The notes below the pieces were generated by a model. That model saw nothing but the letters and a program-made list of their open reading frames with translations. It made no database searches and was not told the DNA's origin. From Pseudonocardia kunmingensis (lineage in GTDB: Bacteria > Actinomycetota > Actinomycetes > Mycobacteriales > Pseudonocardiaceae): a DNA stretch of 64,000 nt. A program made the translations under genes and the position numbers. This document shows, one piece after another, positions 15,046 to 24,694 of this stretch (position 1 is its first letter; each line of letters begins with the position of its first letter). Location: assembly GCF_006716445.1 (NCBI RefSeq), contig NZ_VFPA01000001.1, positions 2,356,001 through 2,420,000 of the forward strand, given 5' to 3'.

Positions 15046-16782
15046 ATGTCGGACCACGACGTGGTGGTGGTGGGAGGCGGTGCCGCGGGGCTGCGCGCTG
15101 CCCTCGCGATCGTGCAGGCGCAGCCGCAGCTCTCGGTGGCGGTCGTGTCGAAGGTGTACCCGATGCGCAGCCACACGGTCTCTGCGGAGGGCGGGGCCGC
15201 CGCCGCGATCGCCGGCGACGACAGCCTGGACGAGCATGCATACGACACCGTCTCGGGCAGCGACTGGCTGTGCGACCAGGACGCGGTCGAGGCGTTCGTC
15301 GAAGAGGCGCCGCGCGAGCTGCTGCAGCTGGAGCACTGGGGCTGCCCGTGGAGCCGCCAGCCCGACGGCGAGGTCGCGGTGCGGGCGTTCGGCGGCATGA
15401 AGAAGATGCGCACCTGGTTCGCCGCCGACAAGACCGGTTTCCACCTGCTTCACACGCTGTTCCAGACGTCGCTGCGGTACCCGCAGATCGTCCGCTACGA
15501 CGAATGGTTCGCCACCACGCTGCTGCGCGACGAGAACCGGGTGCGCGGCGTCGTCGGGATCGAGCTGGCGACCGGGCGGATCGAGGCCGTCACCGGGCGG
15601 GCCGTCGTCCTGTGCACGGGCGGGTGCGGGCGGGTCTTCCCGTTCACGACCAACGGCAACATCAAGACCGGGGACGGGATGGCGCTCGCCTACCGGGCCG
15701 GCGCCCCGCTCAAGGACATGGAGTTCGTCCAGTACCACCCGACGGGCCTGCCCTTCACCGGGATCCTGATCACGGAGGCGGCACGGGCCGAGGGTGGCTG
15801 GCTGCTCAACAAGGACGGCTACCGCTACCTGCAGGACTACGACCTCGGCACACCGTCGCCGGAGCCCGTGCTGCGCAGCATGGAGCTCGGCCCGCGCGAC
15901 CGGCTCTCCCAGGCCTTCGTGCACGAGCAGGAGAAGGGCAACACGGTCGACACGCCCTACGGCCCGGTCGTCTACCTCGACCTGCGCCACCTCGGGGAGA
16001 AGGTGATCGACGCCAAGCTTCCGTTCGTGCGCGAGCTGTGCCGGGCCTACGAGCGCATCGACCCGGTGCACGAGCTGGTCCCGGTGCGGCCGGTGCAGCA
16101 CTACATGATGGGCGGCGTCCACACCGACATCGACGGTGCCACCGGGCTCGCCGGCCTGTACGCCGCGGGCGAGGTCGCCTGCGTGAGCATCAACGGAGCC
16201 AACCGGCTCGGCTCGAACTCGCTGCCCGAGTGCCTGGTGTTCGGCCGCAGGGCCGGGATCGCGGCCGCTGAGTACGCCGTTGCGCACAAGGGCGCGGCCC
16301 CCGTCGTCGAGGCTCAGGTCGCCGACGAGCGGCGGCGCCTGGAGCACGACCTGCTCGCGCGCCGCAACGGGCGGGAGCGGATCGCCGACGTGCGCACGGA
16401 CATGCAGCACACGATGGAGGGCAGCGTCGGCATCTTCCGCGACACCGAGTCGCTCGTGGAGGGCACCGAGAAGCTGCAGGAGCTGCGGGAGCGGTTCGAC
16501 AAGGCGACCCTCGAGGACACCAGCCGCACGTTCAACACCGAGCTGGTCGCGGCCCTCGAGCTCGGGTTCATGCTCGACGTGGCCGAGACGATGGTGGCCA
16601 GCGCACTGCGCCGCGAGGAGTCGCGCGGCGCCCACCAGCGCACCGACTTCCCCCGCCGCGACGACACGCGCTTCCTCGCGCACTCGCTCGTCAGTCGTGT
16701 CCCGAGCGGAGCGCCCCAGGTCGAGTACCTGCCGGTGACGATCACCCGCTGGCCCCCGGGCGAGCGGGTCTACGGGAGGTGA
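15046..16782 (+). CDS. frdA: fumarate reductase flavoprotein subunit
   Basis: A 578-residue FAD subunit of menaquinol:fumarate reductase (succinate:quinone oxidoreductase superfamily). Dinucleotide fold [16 protein letters not shown] at 6-21; covalent-FAD histidine H43 in [12 protein letters not shown]; active-site segments [33 protein letters not shown] and [12 protein letters not shown] with the dicarboxylate-binding Arg and His. Length and HTV motif fit FrdA better than the SdhA of aerobic Sdh1-type complexes. It lies in frdABCD order with frdB 5 nt downstream. In vivo it may run as fumarate reductase at low oxygen or as succinate dehydrogenase. Confidence 0.92.
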   Translation: MSDHDVVVVGGGAAGLRAALAIVQAQPQLSVAVVSKVYPMRSHTVSAEGGAAAAIAGDDSLDEHAYDTVSGSDWLCDQDAVEAFVEEAPRELLQLEHWGCPWSRQPDGEVAVRAFGGMKKMRTWFAADKTGFHLLHTLFQTSLRYPQIVRYDEWFATTLLRDENRVRGVVGIELATGRIEAVTGRAVVLCTGGCGRVFPFTTNGNIKTGDGMALAYRAGAPLKDMEFVQYHPTGLPFTGILITEAARAEGGWLLNKDGYRYLQDYDLGTPSPEPVLRSMELGPRDRLSQAFVHEQEKGNTVDTPYGPVVYLDLRHLGEKVIDAKLPFVRELCRAYERIDPVHELVPVRPVQHYMMGGVHTDIDGATGLAGLYAAGEVACVSINGANRLGSNSLPECLVFGRRAGIAAAEYAVAHKGAAPVVEAQVADERRRLEHDLLARRNGRERIADVRTDMQHTMEGSVGIFRDTESLVEGTEKLQELRERFDKATLEDTSRTFNTELVAALELGFMLDVAETMVASALRREESRGAHQRTDFPRRDDTRFLAHSLVSRVPSGAPQVEYLPVTITRWPPGERVYGR

Positions 16783-16787
16783 GCACC

Positions 16788-17519
16788 GTGCCCGACACGA
16801 TCACGCTGCAGGTGACCCGCTACCGGCCGGAGTCCGAGAGCGTGCCGACCCTGCAGGAGTACGCGGTGCCCATGCGCGAGGACTGGGCCGTCCTCGACGG
16901 GCTGAACTACGTCAAGGACCACCTGGACGGGACGTTGTCGTTCCGCTGGTCGTGCCGGATGGGGATCTGCGGCAGCTGCGGGATGACCGTCAACGGCGAC
17001 CCGGCGCTGACCTGCGGCACGTTCCTCACCGACTACGCGCCGGGGCCCGTCCGCGTGGAGCCGTTGGCGAACTTCCCGGTGATCCGCGACCTCGTCGTGG
17101 GGATCGACGACTTCCTGCACAAGCTGCCCGAGGTCAAGCCCTGGCTGGTGCGCGAGGACGCCGCGACGATCGACGACGTCGAGTTCCTGCAGACGCCCGG
17201 CCAGCTCGACGCGTACAAGCAGTACAGCATGTGCATCAACTGCATGCTCTGCTACGCCGCGTGCCCGGTGTACGGGATCGAACCGGACTTCCTCGGCCCG
17301 GCCGCGATCGCGCTCGCCCAGCGCTACAACCTCGACTCCCGGGACGAGGGCGCCCACCAGCGGCTGGACGTGCTCGCCACGGACATGGGCGTGTGGGCGT
17401 GCACCTACGTCGGGGAGTGCACCCGGGCGTGCCCGAAGGGCGTGGACCCGGCGGGGGCCATCCAGCGCTACAAGCTCACCGCCGCCGCCCGGACCCTGCT
17501 GCCGTGGGGGAAGCGATGA
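16788..17519 (+). CDS. frdB: fumarate reductase iron-sulfur subunit
   Basis: A 243-residue electron-transfer subunit. The N-terminal plant-type ferredoxin domain binds a [2Fe-2S] cluster through [21 protein letters not shown]. The C-terminal domain carries the [4Fe-4S]/[3Fe-4S] ligands in [13 protein letters not shown] and [17 protein letters not shown], the Frd/Sdh arrangement. GTG 16788 is chosen with GGGAGGT at 16774-16780; an upstream GTG 16779 overlaps that site. The gene ends in an ATGA overlap with frdC. Confidence 0.92.
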   Translation: MPDTITLQVTRYRPESESVPTLQEYAVPMREDWAVLDGLNYVKDHLDGTLSFRWSCRMGICGSCGMTVNGDPALTCGTFLTDYAPGPVRVEPLANFPVIRDLVVGIDDFLHKLPEVKPWLVREDAATIDDVEFLQTPGQLDAYKQYSMCINCMLCYAACPVYGIEPDFLGPAAIALAQRYNLDSRDEGAHQRLDVLATDMGVWACTYVGECTRACPKGVDPAGAIQRYKLTAAARTLLPWGKR

Positions 17520-17905
17520 CCGCGCAGTACCGGCAACCGGTCCCGCTGCTCTGGTGGGTGCGCCGCCGCTCGTACCTGCTGTTCGTGCTGCGGGAGCTGT
17601 CGAGCGTCGCCGTCGCGTGGTTCGTGGTGCACTTCCTGCTCCTGGTCGCCGCCGTCCACCGCGGTACCGCGGCCTACGAGACGTTCCTCGGCTGGGGCGC
17701 GAGCCCGGGGATCCTCGCGGTCAACCTCGTCGCGCTGGCGTTCGTCCTGCTGCACGCCGTGACGTGGTTCAACCTGGCGCCGAAGGCGCTCGTAGTGCGC
17801 ATGCAGGGGCATCAGGTGCCGCCGCGGATGGTCGCCGCGGGGCACTTCGGCGCGTGGTTCGTGGCGTCCGCGGTCGTGGCGTGGATGCTGGTGGTGGTGC
17901 TGTGA
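17516..17905 (+). CDS. frdC: fumarate reductase membrane anchor subunit C
   Basis: A 129-residue integral membrane protein with three helices (about 32-52, 70-90 and 105-128). Order and size match FrdC, which with FrdD anchors the catalytic dimer and forms the menaquinol site. The first helix is preceded by [20 protein letters not shown], similar to the FrdC entry region. Start ATG overlaps the frdB stop (ATGA) and its TGA overlaps the frdD ATG (TGATG). Confidence 0.85.
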   Translation: MTAQYRQPVPLLWWVRRRSYLLFVLRELSSVAVAWFVVHFLLLVAAVHRGTAAYETFLGWGASPGILAVNLVALAFVLLHAVTWFNLAPKALVVRMQGHQVPPRMVAAGHFGAWFVASAVVAWMLVVVL

Positions 17906-18258
17906 TGACGAGGCCGTCGAGGGCCGAGGCCGCGGCGTGGCTGCTGTTCAGCGCGGGCGGGATGGTCTCCGCGCTGCTCGTCCCGGTGCTGCTGCTGCTC
18001 TTCGGCGTGCTCTTCCCGCTGGGTGTGCTGGCCCCACCTGCGCACGCCGAGTTCGCGGCGCTGCTGCGCCACCCGCTCGTCCAGATCGTGCTCCTCGGAC
18101 TGTGCGTGCTCGCGCTGCTGCACTGGGCCCACCGGTTCCGCTACACGCTCTTCGACGGGCTGCAGCTCAGCCGGCTGCGGGCCCCGATCACCGCGTTGTG
18201 CTACGTCGGAGTGATCGCCGGCTCGGTGTGGGCCGGGTACGTGCTGTTCGGCCGGTGA
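17905..18258 (+). CDS. frdD: fumarate reductase membrane anchor subunit D
   Basis: A 117-residue protein with three predicted helices (about 10-40, 55-72 and 90-114). Identified by position, size and the FrdD-like segment ALLHWAHRFRYTLFDGLQL, where His and Arg would face the quinone site. No heme-binding signature pair was seen, in line with heme-free FrdCD anchors. Last gene of the operon; a 151-bp gap without an evident terminator separates it from the convergent AraC gene. Confidence 0.85.
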   Translation: MTRPSRAEAAAWLLFSAGGMVSALLVPVLLLLFGVLFPLGVLAPPAHAEFAALLRHPLVQIVLLGLCVLALLHWAHRFRYTLFDGLQLSRLRAPITALCYVGVIAGSVWAGYVLFGR

Positions 18259-18409
18259 CACGGGCGGGCGGTGCTCCGAATCGAGCGTGGTCCACGTCCG
18301 ACGGCTGGTGCGACCCGCTGCCGGACGGGCGCGCCGGGCCTGCGATCTCTCCCCGCGCGGTGCCCGTGATCGTCCCCGGCAGGCTGATCGGTGCTCGCCA
18401 CGGCCCCGC

Positions 18410-19288
18410 TCAGGCGCTGACCGGCGCCTCCATCCGCCGGCAGGCCTGGGCGTAGGCACCGGGTGTCATGCCGATGGCGGCGGTGAAGTCGCGGATGAAG
18501 TGGCTCTGGTCGAAGTAGCCCAGCTCGGCCGCCACCTCCGCCCACGGCCGGTGCCGCTCGCGGGCGAGCACCGCGGCGGCCTCGTGCAGCCGGTAGCGGC
18601 GCAGCACCCACTTCGGGCTGACGCCGACGTAGCGCTGGAACAGCCGCTGCAGTGTGCGCGGGTTGATGTCGAACATCCCGGTGACGTCCTCGACCCGCGC
18701 GATCGTGCGGTCGTGCAGCAGCGCGGCGACGATCCGCTGGACGAGCGCCACCTGCGGGTCCGGCTCCGGCCACCGCTCGCGCAGGAACGCCTCGACGAGC
18801 GCGACGCGCCGGTCGAGGCCGGTGGCCGCCGTCATCCGCTCGGCGAGCACCGTGGCGGCCGGGCCCCACAGCTGCTCGGCGGGCAGCACGGCGTCGGTGA
18901 TGTCGGACAGCGGCCCGCCCAGGAACGGCAGGAACCCACCGGGCCGGAACTTGATCCCGAACACCCCGCCCGCGCCCCGGTAGGCGTAGGTGAACCGGTC
19001 GCTGCCGACGCCGGAGACGGTGAGCCGGCCGCGGTCGAGCACGACGTTGACGCAGGGGTGCGGCAGCAGCGTGATCGAGGCCTCGCGCCCGGGCGGCAGC
19101 TCCCACGAGACGACCCAGTAGCGCTCCACGAGCTCGGCGAGCCCGGCGGCGGGCGGGTACCGGTCGAGCGTGAAGCTGTGGGCCCCGGACCGGGACTCCG
19201 TGCGCACGCCCAGCACGCCGTACTCGCTGGTGGTGGCGACATCCGGATCCGGCACCCGCCCAGGATGCCCGCGAGGTCCGACACTCAC
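18410..19288 (-). CDS. AraC-family transcriptional regulator
   Basis: A 292-residue regulator. The C-terminal AraC/XylS domain (about 190-280) holds two helix-turn-helices: [20 protein letters not shown] followed by [15 protein letters not shown], then [20 protein letters not shown] and MTPGAYA. The N-terminal half ([48 protein letters not shown]) is the ligand-domain type common in actinobacterial AraC proteins. Start GTG 19288 overlaps the htpX stop (GTGA), so it is probably translationally coupled to htpX, an unusual partner; GTG 19255 is an alternative. Targets unknown. Confidence 0.85.
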   Translation of the reverse strand: MSVGPRGHPGRVPDPDVATTSEYGVLGVRTESRSGAHSFTLDRYPPAAGLAELVERYWVVSWELPPGREASITLLPHPCVNVVLDRGRLTVSGVGSDRFTYAYRGAGGVFGIKFRPGGFLPFLGGPLSDITDAVLPAEQLWGPAATVLAERMTAATGLDRRVALVEAFLRERWPEPDPQVALVQRIVAALLHDRTIARVEDVTGMFDINPRTLQRLFQRYVGVSPKWVLRRYRLHEAAAVLARERHRPWAEVAAELGYFDQSHFIRDFTAAIGMTPGAYAQACRRMEAPVSA

Positions 19289-20148
19289 GACCGGTGCAGG
19301 TGCATCTCCTCCAGGCGCCGGATGCGCTCGCCCAGCGGCGGGTGGGTGGAGAAGAGGCGGCTCAGGTGCTCGCCGGTGCGGAACGGGTTGGCGATCATCA
19401 GGTGCGACTGCGACACGAGCTGCGGGTCGGGTGGCAGCGGCGCCAGCTGCGTGCCGCGTTCGAGCTTGCGCAGCGCCGAGGCGAGCGCGAGCGGGTCACC
19501 GGTGAGCGCGGCGCCGCTCGCGTCGGCCTGGAACTCCCGCGACCGGCTCACCGACATCTGGACGACGCCGGCCGCGACCGGCCCGAGCAGCGCGATCAGC
19601 AGCATCGCGATCGGGTTGGGCCGCTCCTCGTCGCCGCCGCCGAACAGGCCGGCGAACATCGCGATGTTGGCCAGGAAGCTCACCATCGACGCGAGCGCAC
19701 CGGCGACGGACGAGATGAGGATGTCCCGGTTGTAGACGTGGGACAGCTCGTGGCCCAGCACCGCGCGCAGCTCCCGCTCGTCGAGCATCTGCAGGAGGCC
19801 GGTGGTGGCGCAGACGGCCGCGTGGCGCGGGCTGCGGCCGGTGGCGAACGCGTTGGGCGCCGCGGTGGGGCTGACGTAGAGCCGCGGCATGGGTTGGCGC
19901 GCCGCTCGGGACAGCTCCCGCACGATGCGGTACATCACGGGGTGCTCGGGCTCGGTGATCGGGCGGGCGTGCATGGCGCGCAGCGCCAGCTTGTCGGAGT
20001 TGAAGTACGCGTAGCCGTTGACGCCCAGCGCCACCAGCAGGGCGATCACCAGACCGCCACGACCGAACATCGAGCCGACGAGCAGCACGAGAGCGCTCAG
20101 ACCACCCAGCAGCAGCGCCGTCTTGAGCCCGTTCATCGACTTGTGCAC
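19285..20148 (-). CDS. htpX: membrane zinc metalloprotease HtpX
   Basis: A 287-residue M48B peptidase that degrades damaged membrane proteins on the cytoplasmic side. The zinc motif is HELSH in [15 protein letters not shown], with the third ligand Glu in [11 protein letters not shown]. Two helices at the N-terminus (about 8-45) and two after the active site (about 150-200) give the HtpX topology. Sequence is close to the mycobacterial protein ([33 protein letters not shown]). Start GTG 20148 has GGAAGG about 7 nt upstream; ATG 20136 is the alternative. Divergent from the enoyl-CoA hydratase. Confidence 0.93.
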   Translation of the reverse strand: MHKSMNGLKTALLLGGLSALVLLVGSMFGRGGLVIALLVALGVNGYAYFNSDKLALRAMHARPITEPEHPVMYRIVRELSRAARQPMPRLYVSPTAAPNAFATGRSPRHAAVCATTGLLQMLDERELRAVLGHELSHVYNRDILISSVAGALASMVSFLANIAMFAGLFGGGDEERPNPIAMLLIALLGPVAAGVVQMSVSRSREFQADASGAALTGDPLALASALRKLERGTQLAPLPPDPQLVSQSHLMIANPFRTGEHLSRLFSTHPPLGERIRRLEEMHLHRS

Positions 20149-20266
20149 GTCGGGTCCTTCCTCCCCCGTGTGCTTCAACGAGCAACCACTCGGTCGTGTT
20201 CCGGGTGGGGGCGACGTGAGCGACACCTCGCCGCGGAACAGCGCGGTCCGAGGCAGGATGCGGGCC

Positions 20267-21022
20267 ATGGCCACCGACGTCCGCACCGAGATCACCGACC
20301 GCGTCGCCGTCCTCACCGTCTCCAACCCGGAGCGGCGCAACGCGATGAACATCGAACTGTCCGCGAAGCTGGTCGACGCCCTGCGCGCCGCCACGGCCGA
20401 CGACGGCGTGGGCGCGATCGTCATCACCGGCGAGGACCCCGCCTTCTGCGCGGGCGGCGACCTCTCCGAGCTCGCCACGGCCGACCCCGACACGCTGCGC
20501 ACCGTCTACAGCGGCTTCCTCGCCGTCGCCGACTGCCCGCTGCCCACGATCGCGGCCGTCAACGGCGCCGCCGTCGGCGCCGGGCTGAACCTCGCGCTCG
20601 CCTGCGACCTGCGGCTCGCGGGGCCCCGCGCGCGGTTCGACGCCCGCTTCCTCCCGCTCGGCCTGCACCCCGGTGGCGGCTACACGTGGATGGCGCACCG
20701 GGTGCTGGGCGCGCAGGGCGCTGCCGCGCTCACGCTGTTCGGCGAGGTCGTGGACGCCGCCGAGGCCGAGCGGATCGGGCTGGTGCACCGCGTGGCCGAG
20801 GACGTGGTGGCCGCCGCCGTCGAGCTCGCCGCCCGGGCCGCGGCCGCGGCGCGCGACCTCGTGCGCACCACGAAGGCGACGCTGCGGCTGACCGCGGGGA
20901 TGACGAGCCAGGCCGAGGCGGTGGAGGTGGAGGTGCGCGCCCAGGCCGAGTCGGTGCGCTCGCCCGAGTTCGCCGAGCGCCTCGCCGAACTCCAGGCGAG
21001 GATCAGCAAGTCCGGCCGTTGA
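20267..21022 (+). CDS. enoyl-CoA hydratase/isomerase family protein
   Basis: A 251-residue crotonase-fold enzyme. Features: NPERRNAMN near the start, oxyanion-hole segments [14 protein letters not shown] and [21 protein letters not shown], and a C-terminal helix. The catalytic Glu of true hydratases (after AGA) is replaced here by G-L-N in [10 protein letters not shown], and the later position reads [11 protein letters not shown], so hydration is not assured and isomerase or other crotonase chemistry is possible. Start ATG 20267 with GAGGCAGG upstream; ATG 20258 sits directly on that site. Divergent from htpX. Confidence 0.8.
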   Translation: MATDVRTEITDRVAVLTVSNPERRNAMNIELSAKLVDALRAATADDGVGAIVITGEDPAFCAGGDLSELATADPDTLRTVYSGFLAVADCPLPTIAAVNGAAVGAGLNLALACDLRLAGPRARFDARFLPLGLHPGGGYTWMAHRVLGAQGAAALTLFGEVVDAAEAERIGLVHRVAEDVVAAAVELAARAAAAARDLVRTTKATLRLTAGMTSQAEAVEVEVRAQAESVRSPEFAERLAELQARISKSGR

Positions 21023-21151
21023 CGGCGGGTTGCGCACAGCCGAACGACGCGGTGTGACGTGGACCGGGGTAGAACGACACTCGAGCGCAACGAGAGCTAA
21101 CCTCGATGGGAGATCCGTGGCACGCCCCGTCGACCCGAGGACCGACCTCGA

Positions 21152-23062
21152 ATGACTTCTGACACCGCCGTCGACCAGGTTCCCGCACCGTCCGACGGCG
21201 GACGCGAGGTGCAGCAGCGCGACCGCGTCGTCATCCGGTTCGCCGGCGACTCCGGCGACGGCATGCAGCTCACCGGCGACCGCTTCACCTCCGAGACCGC
21301 GGCGTTCGGAAACGACCTCTCGACGCTGCCGAACTTCCCCGCCGAGATCCGGGCACCCGCGGGCACCCTGCCCGGGGTGTCGTCGTTCCAGCTGCACTTC
21401 GCGAACTACGACATCCTCACCCCGGGCGACCGCCCCGACGTGCTCGTGGCGATGAACCCGGCCGCGCTCAAGGCCAACATCGGTGACCTGCCTGCGGGCG
21501 GGATCCTCATCGTCAACACCGACGAGTTCAGCAAGCGCAACCTCACGAAGGTCGGCTACGAGGCCAACCCGCTCGAGGACGGCTCGCTGGAGCAGTACTC
21601 GGTGTTCCCGGTCGCGATGGCCACGCTCACCCGCGGGGCGCTGGAGGAGACCGGGCTGTCGAAGAAGGACGCGGAGCGGGCGAAGAACATGTTCGCCCTC
21701 GGCCTGCTGTCCTGGATGTACCACCGGCCGCACGAGGGCACCGAGCGGTTCCTGCGCGAGAAGTTCGCCCGGCGCCCCGACCTGGCCGAGGCCAACATCC
21801 TGGCCTTCAAGGCCGGTCACGCCTACGGGGAGACCACCGAGGCCTTCGCCGTCACCTACGAGGTGGCGCCCGCGAAGCTGGACGTCGGGACCTACCGCCA
21901 GATCACCGGCAACACCGCGCTCGCCTACGGGATCGTCACGGCCGGGCAGGTCACGGGCCTGCCGGTGTTCCTCGGCTCGTACCCGATCACGCCGGCGTCG
22001 GACATCCTGCACGAGCTGTCCAAGCACAAGTCCTTCGGCGTCACCACGTTCCAGGCCGAGGACGAGATCGCGGGCGTCGGCGCGGCGCTGGGCGCGGCGT
22101 TCGGCGGTGCGCTGGGCGTCACCACGACGTCGGGGCCGGGCATCTCGCTGAAGTCGGAGACGATCGGCCTCGCGGTGGCCCTCGAACTGCCGCTGCTGGT
22201 CGTCGACGTGCAGCGCGGCGGGCCCTCCACCGGGCTGCCCACCAAGACCGAGCAGGCCGACCTGCTGCAGGCCATGTTCGGCCGCAACGGCGAGGCGCCG
22301 CTGCCGCTGATCGCGCCGCGCTCGCCCGGCGACTGCTTCCAGGCCGCCCTGGAGGCCGTGCAGATGGCGGTCACCTACCGCACGCCGGTGATCCTGCTGT
22401 CCGACGGCTCGCTGGCCAACGGGTCGGAGCCGTGGAAGGTGCCCGACGCCTCCACGCTGCCCACGGTCGACCCGGGCTTCGCCACCGAGCCCAACGCACC
22501 CGACGGGTCCGGCGAGTTCTGGCCGTACCTGCGCGACGACGACACGCTCGCCCGCCCGTGGGCCGTGCCCGGCACCGCAGGGCTCGAGCACCGCATCGGC
22601 GGCCTGGAGAAGGCCGACGGCCGCGGCGCCATCTCCTACGACCCGGACAACCACGACCGCATGGTCCGGCTGCGCGCCGCCAAGATCGACGGCATCCCGG
22701 TGCCGGACCTCGAGGTCGACGACCCCGACGGCCCCGACAACCCGGCCGAGCTGCTCGTACTGGGCTGGGGCTCGACGTACGGCCCGATCGGCGCGGGTGC
22801 CCGCCGCGTCCGCGCGTTGGGCCACAAGGTGGCCCAAGCGCACCTGCGGCACCTCAACCCGCTGCCCGCCAACCTCGGCGACGTGCTCGCCCGCTACCGC
22901 ACCGTGCTGGTGCCCGAGATGAACCTCGGGCAGCTGTCGCTGCTGCTGCGGGCCCGCTACCTCGTCGACGTCAAGAGCTACACCAAGGTCTCCGGCCTGC
23001 CGTTCAAGGCCGAAGAGCTGCAGGACCTGTTCCTGGACTACCTCAACGGGGTGCGAGCATGA
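21152..23062 (+). CDS. korA: 2-oxoglutarate:ferredoxin oxidoreductase, alpha (fused gamma-alpha) subunit
   Basis: A 636-residue subunit. Residues about 25-205 form the gamma domain (VIRFAGDSGDGMQLTGDRF), fused to the alpha pyrimidine-binding domain (GSYPITPASDILHEL, TTSGPGISLKSE, VDVQRGGPSTGLPTKTEQ). This gamma-alpha fusion is the actinobacterial KorA form. With KorB it decarboxylates 2-oxoglutarate to succinyl-CoA and reduces ferredoxin, and can feed the TCA cycle under conditions where the NAD-linked dehydrogenase is limiting. It overlaps korB by 4 nt. No iron-sulfur ligands in this subunit. Confidence 0.92.
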   Translation: MTSDTAVDQVPAPSDGGREVQQRDRVVIRFAGDSGDGMQLTGDRFTSETAAFGNDLSTLPNFPAEIRAPAGTLPGVSSFQLHFANYDILTPGDRPDVLVAMNPAALKANIGDLPAGGILIVNTDEFSKRNLTKVGYEANPLEDGSLEQYSVFPVAMATLTRGALEETGLSKKDAERAKNMFALGLLSWMYHRPHEGTERFLREKFARRPDLAEANILAFKAGHAYGETTEAFAVTYEVAPAKLDVGTYRQITGNTALAYGIVTAGQVTGLPVFLGSYPITPASDILHELSKHKSFGVTTFQAEDEIAGVGAALGAAFGGALGVTTTSGPGISLKSETIGLAVALELPLLVVDVQRGGPSTGLPTKTEQADLLQAMFGRNGEAPLPLIAPRSPGDCFQAALEAVQMAVTYRTPVILLSDGSLANGSEPWKVPDASTLPTVDPGFATEPNAPDGSGEFWPYLRDDDTLARPWAVPGTAGLEHRIGGLEKADGRGAISYDPDNHDRMVRLRAAKIDGIPVPDLEVDDPDGPDNPAELLVLGWGSTYGPIGAGARRVRALGHKVAQAHLRHLNPLPANLGDVLARYRTVLVPEMNLGQLSLLLRARYLVDVKSYTKVSGLPFKAEELQDLFLDYLNGVRA

Positions 23063-24132
23063 CCGCGATCGACCTCGGGCTGCCCCAGCTGGGCGGCCTC
23101 GACGGGGTTCCGACCACCGACGAGAAGCAGACCGCCAAGGACTTCACCTCCGACCAGGAGGTGCGCTGGTGCCCCGGCTGCGGCGACTACGCCGTGCTGG
23201 CCGCCGTGCGCCAGTTCCTGCCCACCCTGGGGATCAAGCGCGAGAACACGGTGTTCGTCTCGGGCATCGGGTGCAGCTCGCGGTTCCCGTACTACCTCAA
23301 CACCTACGGGATGCACTCGATCCACGGGCGCGCCCCGGCGATCGCCACCGGGCTCGCCGTCACCCGGCCCGACCTGTCGGTGTGGGTCGTCACCGGTGAC
23401 GGTGACGCGCTCTCGATCGGTGGCAACCACCTGATCCACGCCCTGCGCCGCAACGTCAACCTCAAGATCCTGCTGTTCAACAACCGGATCTACGGGCTGA
23501 CGAAGGGCCAGTACTCGCCCACCAGCGAGGAGGGCAAGGTCACCAAGTCCACGCCGATGGGCTCGATCGACCACCCGTTCAACCCGATCTCGCTGGCGCT
23601 GGGGGCCGAGGCCTCGTTCATCGGCCGCGCGCTCGACTCCGACCGCAAGGGCCTCACCGCGGTGCTCGGCGCGGCCGCCGCCCACCGCGGCAGCGCGCTG
23701 GTCGAGATCTTCCAGGACTGCCCGATCTTCAACGACGGCAGCTTCGACGTGCTGCGCAAGGGCGAGGACGCCGCCGAGCGTGTGATCCCGGTGCGCCACG
23801 GCGAGCCGATCCGCTTCGGCCCGGAGGCCGAGGACGGGCTGGGCAGCTACGCCGTCGTGCGCGAGGGCTTCGGGCTGGCCGTGGCGAAGGTCGACGAGGT
23901 GGACCTCGACCAGGTGGTGGTGCACGACGCCACCGACCTGAACCTGTCCTTCGCCCTGTCCCGGCTCTCGGACCAGGACCTCAACCACACGGTCACCGGC
24001 ATCTTCCGCAACACCGACCGCGTCACCTACGACGACGCGGCACGCGCGCAGGTCGCCGAGGCCACCGCGACGGGCACCGCCGACCTGCAGGCGATGCTCA
24101 ACGGCCGCGACACCTGGACGATCGCCGGCTGA
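23059..24132 (+). CDS. korB: 2-oxoglutarate:ferredoxin oxidoreductase, beta subunit
   Basis: A 357-residue TPP- and [4Fe-4S]-binding subunit. Cluster ligands lie in RWCPGCGDYAVL and SGIGCSSRFPYY, with a further Cys in FQDCPIFNDG. The thiamine diphosphate motif runs from TGDGDALSIGGNHLIHALRR to FNNRIYGLTKGQ (GDG to NN). The C-terminal ~70 residues are the usual actinobacterial extension. Start ATG overlaps the korA stop. The stop is followed after about 70 bp by a nested hairpin element that may terminate the operon. Confidence 0.93.
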   Translation: MTAIDLGLPQLGGLDGVPTTDEKQTAKDFTSDQEVRWCPGCGDYAVLAAVRQFLPTLGIKRENTVFVSGIGCSSRFPYYLNTYGMHSIHGRAPAIATGLAVTRPDLSVWVVTGDGDALSIGGNHLIHALRRNVNLKILLFNNRIYGLTKGQYSPTSEEGKVTKSTPMGSIDHPFNPISLALGAEASFIGRALDSDRKGLTAVLGAAAAHRGSALVEIFQDCPIFNDGSFDVLRKGEDAAERVIPVRHGEPIRFGPEAEDGLGSYAVVREGFGLAVAKVDEVDLDQVVVHDATDLNLSFALSRLSDQDLNHTVTGIFRNTDRVTYDDAARAQVAEATATGTADLQAMLNGRDTWTIAG

Positions 24133-24201
24133 CCCCCGCTGGCTGCGAGCGAGCTGCACCGCCCACTGGAGGTCGGTGACGACGCACTCGCGGTCGGCCG
24201 G

Positions 24202-24296
24202 TGATCGTTGCACCACTTCGCACACCGGGTGGCCACTTCGCGCAAGGCGGGCCTTGTGCGAAGTGGATGCTGGGTGCGCGAAGTGCCTCCGGATCA
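24202..24296. repeat. nested inverted repeat behind korB, likely bidirectional terminator
   Basis: The inner 15-bp stem (24233-24247 with 24252-24266) has one G-U pair and a 4-nt loop. The outer 13-bp stem (24214-24226 with 24273-24285) has one mismatch. All four arms are versions of CACTTCGCRCA. The ends are TGATC and GATCA, matching the elements at 44508 and 63396. It lies between convergent genes. Confidence 0.75.
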
Positions 24297-24300
24297 GCGC

Positions 24301-24684
24301 TCAGCGGGGGGTGTCGGGGGGTGGGGCGTCGGCCGGGCCGGCCTGCCTCGGGATCTCGGGCGCTCGCGGCGGGTCGCCGATGCCCCAGCGGTCCAGGGCG
24401 CCCGCCGCGGCCGAGCCCGCGTGCCGGCGCCGGACGTCGTCGCGGTGGGTGTCCAGGTTCGCGAGGGCCGGTTCCCCGGCGGATCGCGGCGCGGGCGCAG
24501 GCGGCACGGGCGGAGGAGGTGCCGGCTGCTCGGGCGCCGGGTCCGGCGCCCACGGCGCCATCGGCGTCACCGGCGGGGGTGGTGTCGGCGGTGGACGGCG
24601 CGGCGGCCGGGCGAACAGGAGCCACGTCACGACCGACCCGGCGACGAAGGAGAGCGCACACAGGACCCAGACCTGCCCGAACAT
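24301..24684 (-). CDS. proline-rich membrane-anchored protein, possible Arf-like accessory
   Basis: A 127-residue protein with one N-terminal transmembrane helix (VWVLCALSFVAGSVVTWLLFA, about residues 5-25) followed by a long Pro/Ala-rich tail (about 28-70) and a charged C-terminus. No enzyme motif. It follows the OmpA-like gene by 10 bp on the same strand. In mycobacteria the OmpA-like channel protein ArfA is followed by small membrane proteins ArfB/ArfC. By position this could be an analogue, but sequence similarity is not evident. Confidence 0.55.
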   Translation of the reverse strand: MFGQVWVLCALSFVAGSVVTWLLFARPPRRPPPTPPPPVTPMAPWAPDPAPEQPAPPPPVPPAPAPRSAGEPALANLDTHRDDVRRRHAGSAAAGALDRWGIGDPPRAPEIPRQAGPADAPPPDTPR

Positions 24685-24694
24685 CCCGAACCCC

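Noticed and set aside
18259..18409. Hidden small gene or terminator between frdD and the AraC gene
   Set aside because: No frame with a start, ribosome-binding site and protein-like composition, and no stable stem was found; left as unexplained spacer.
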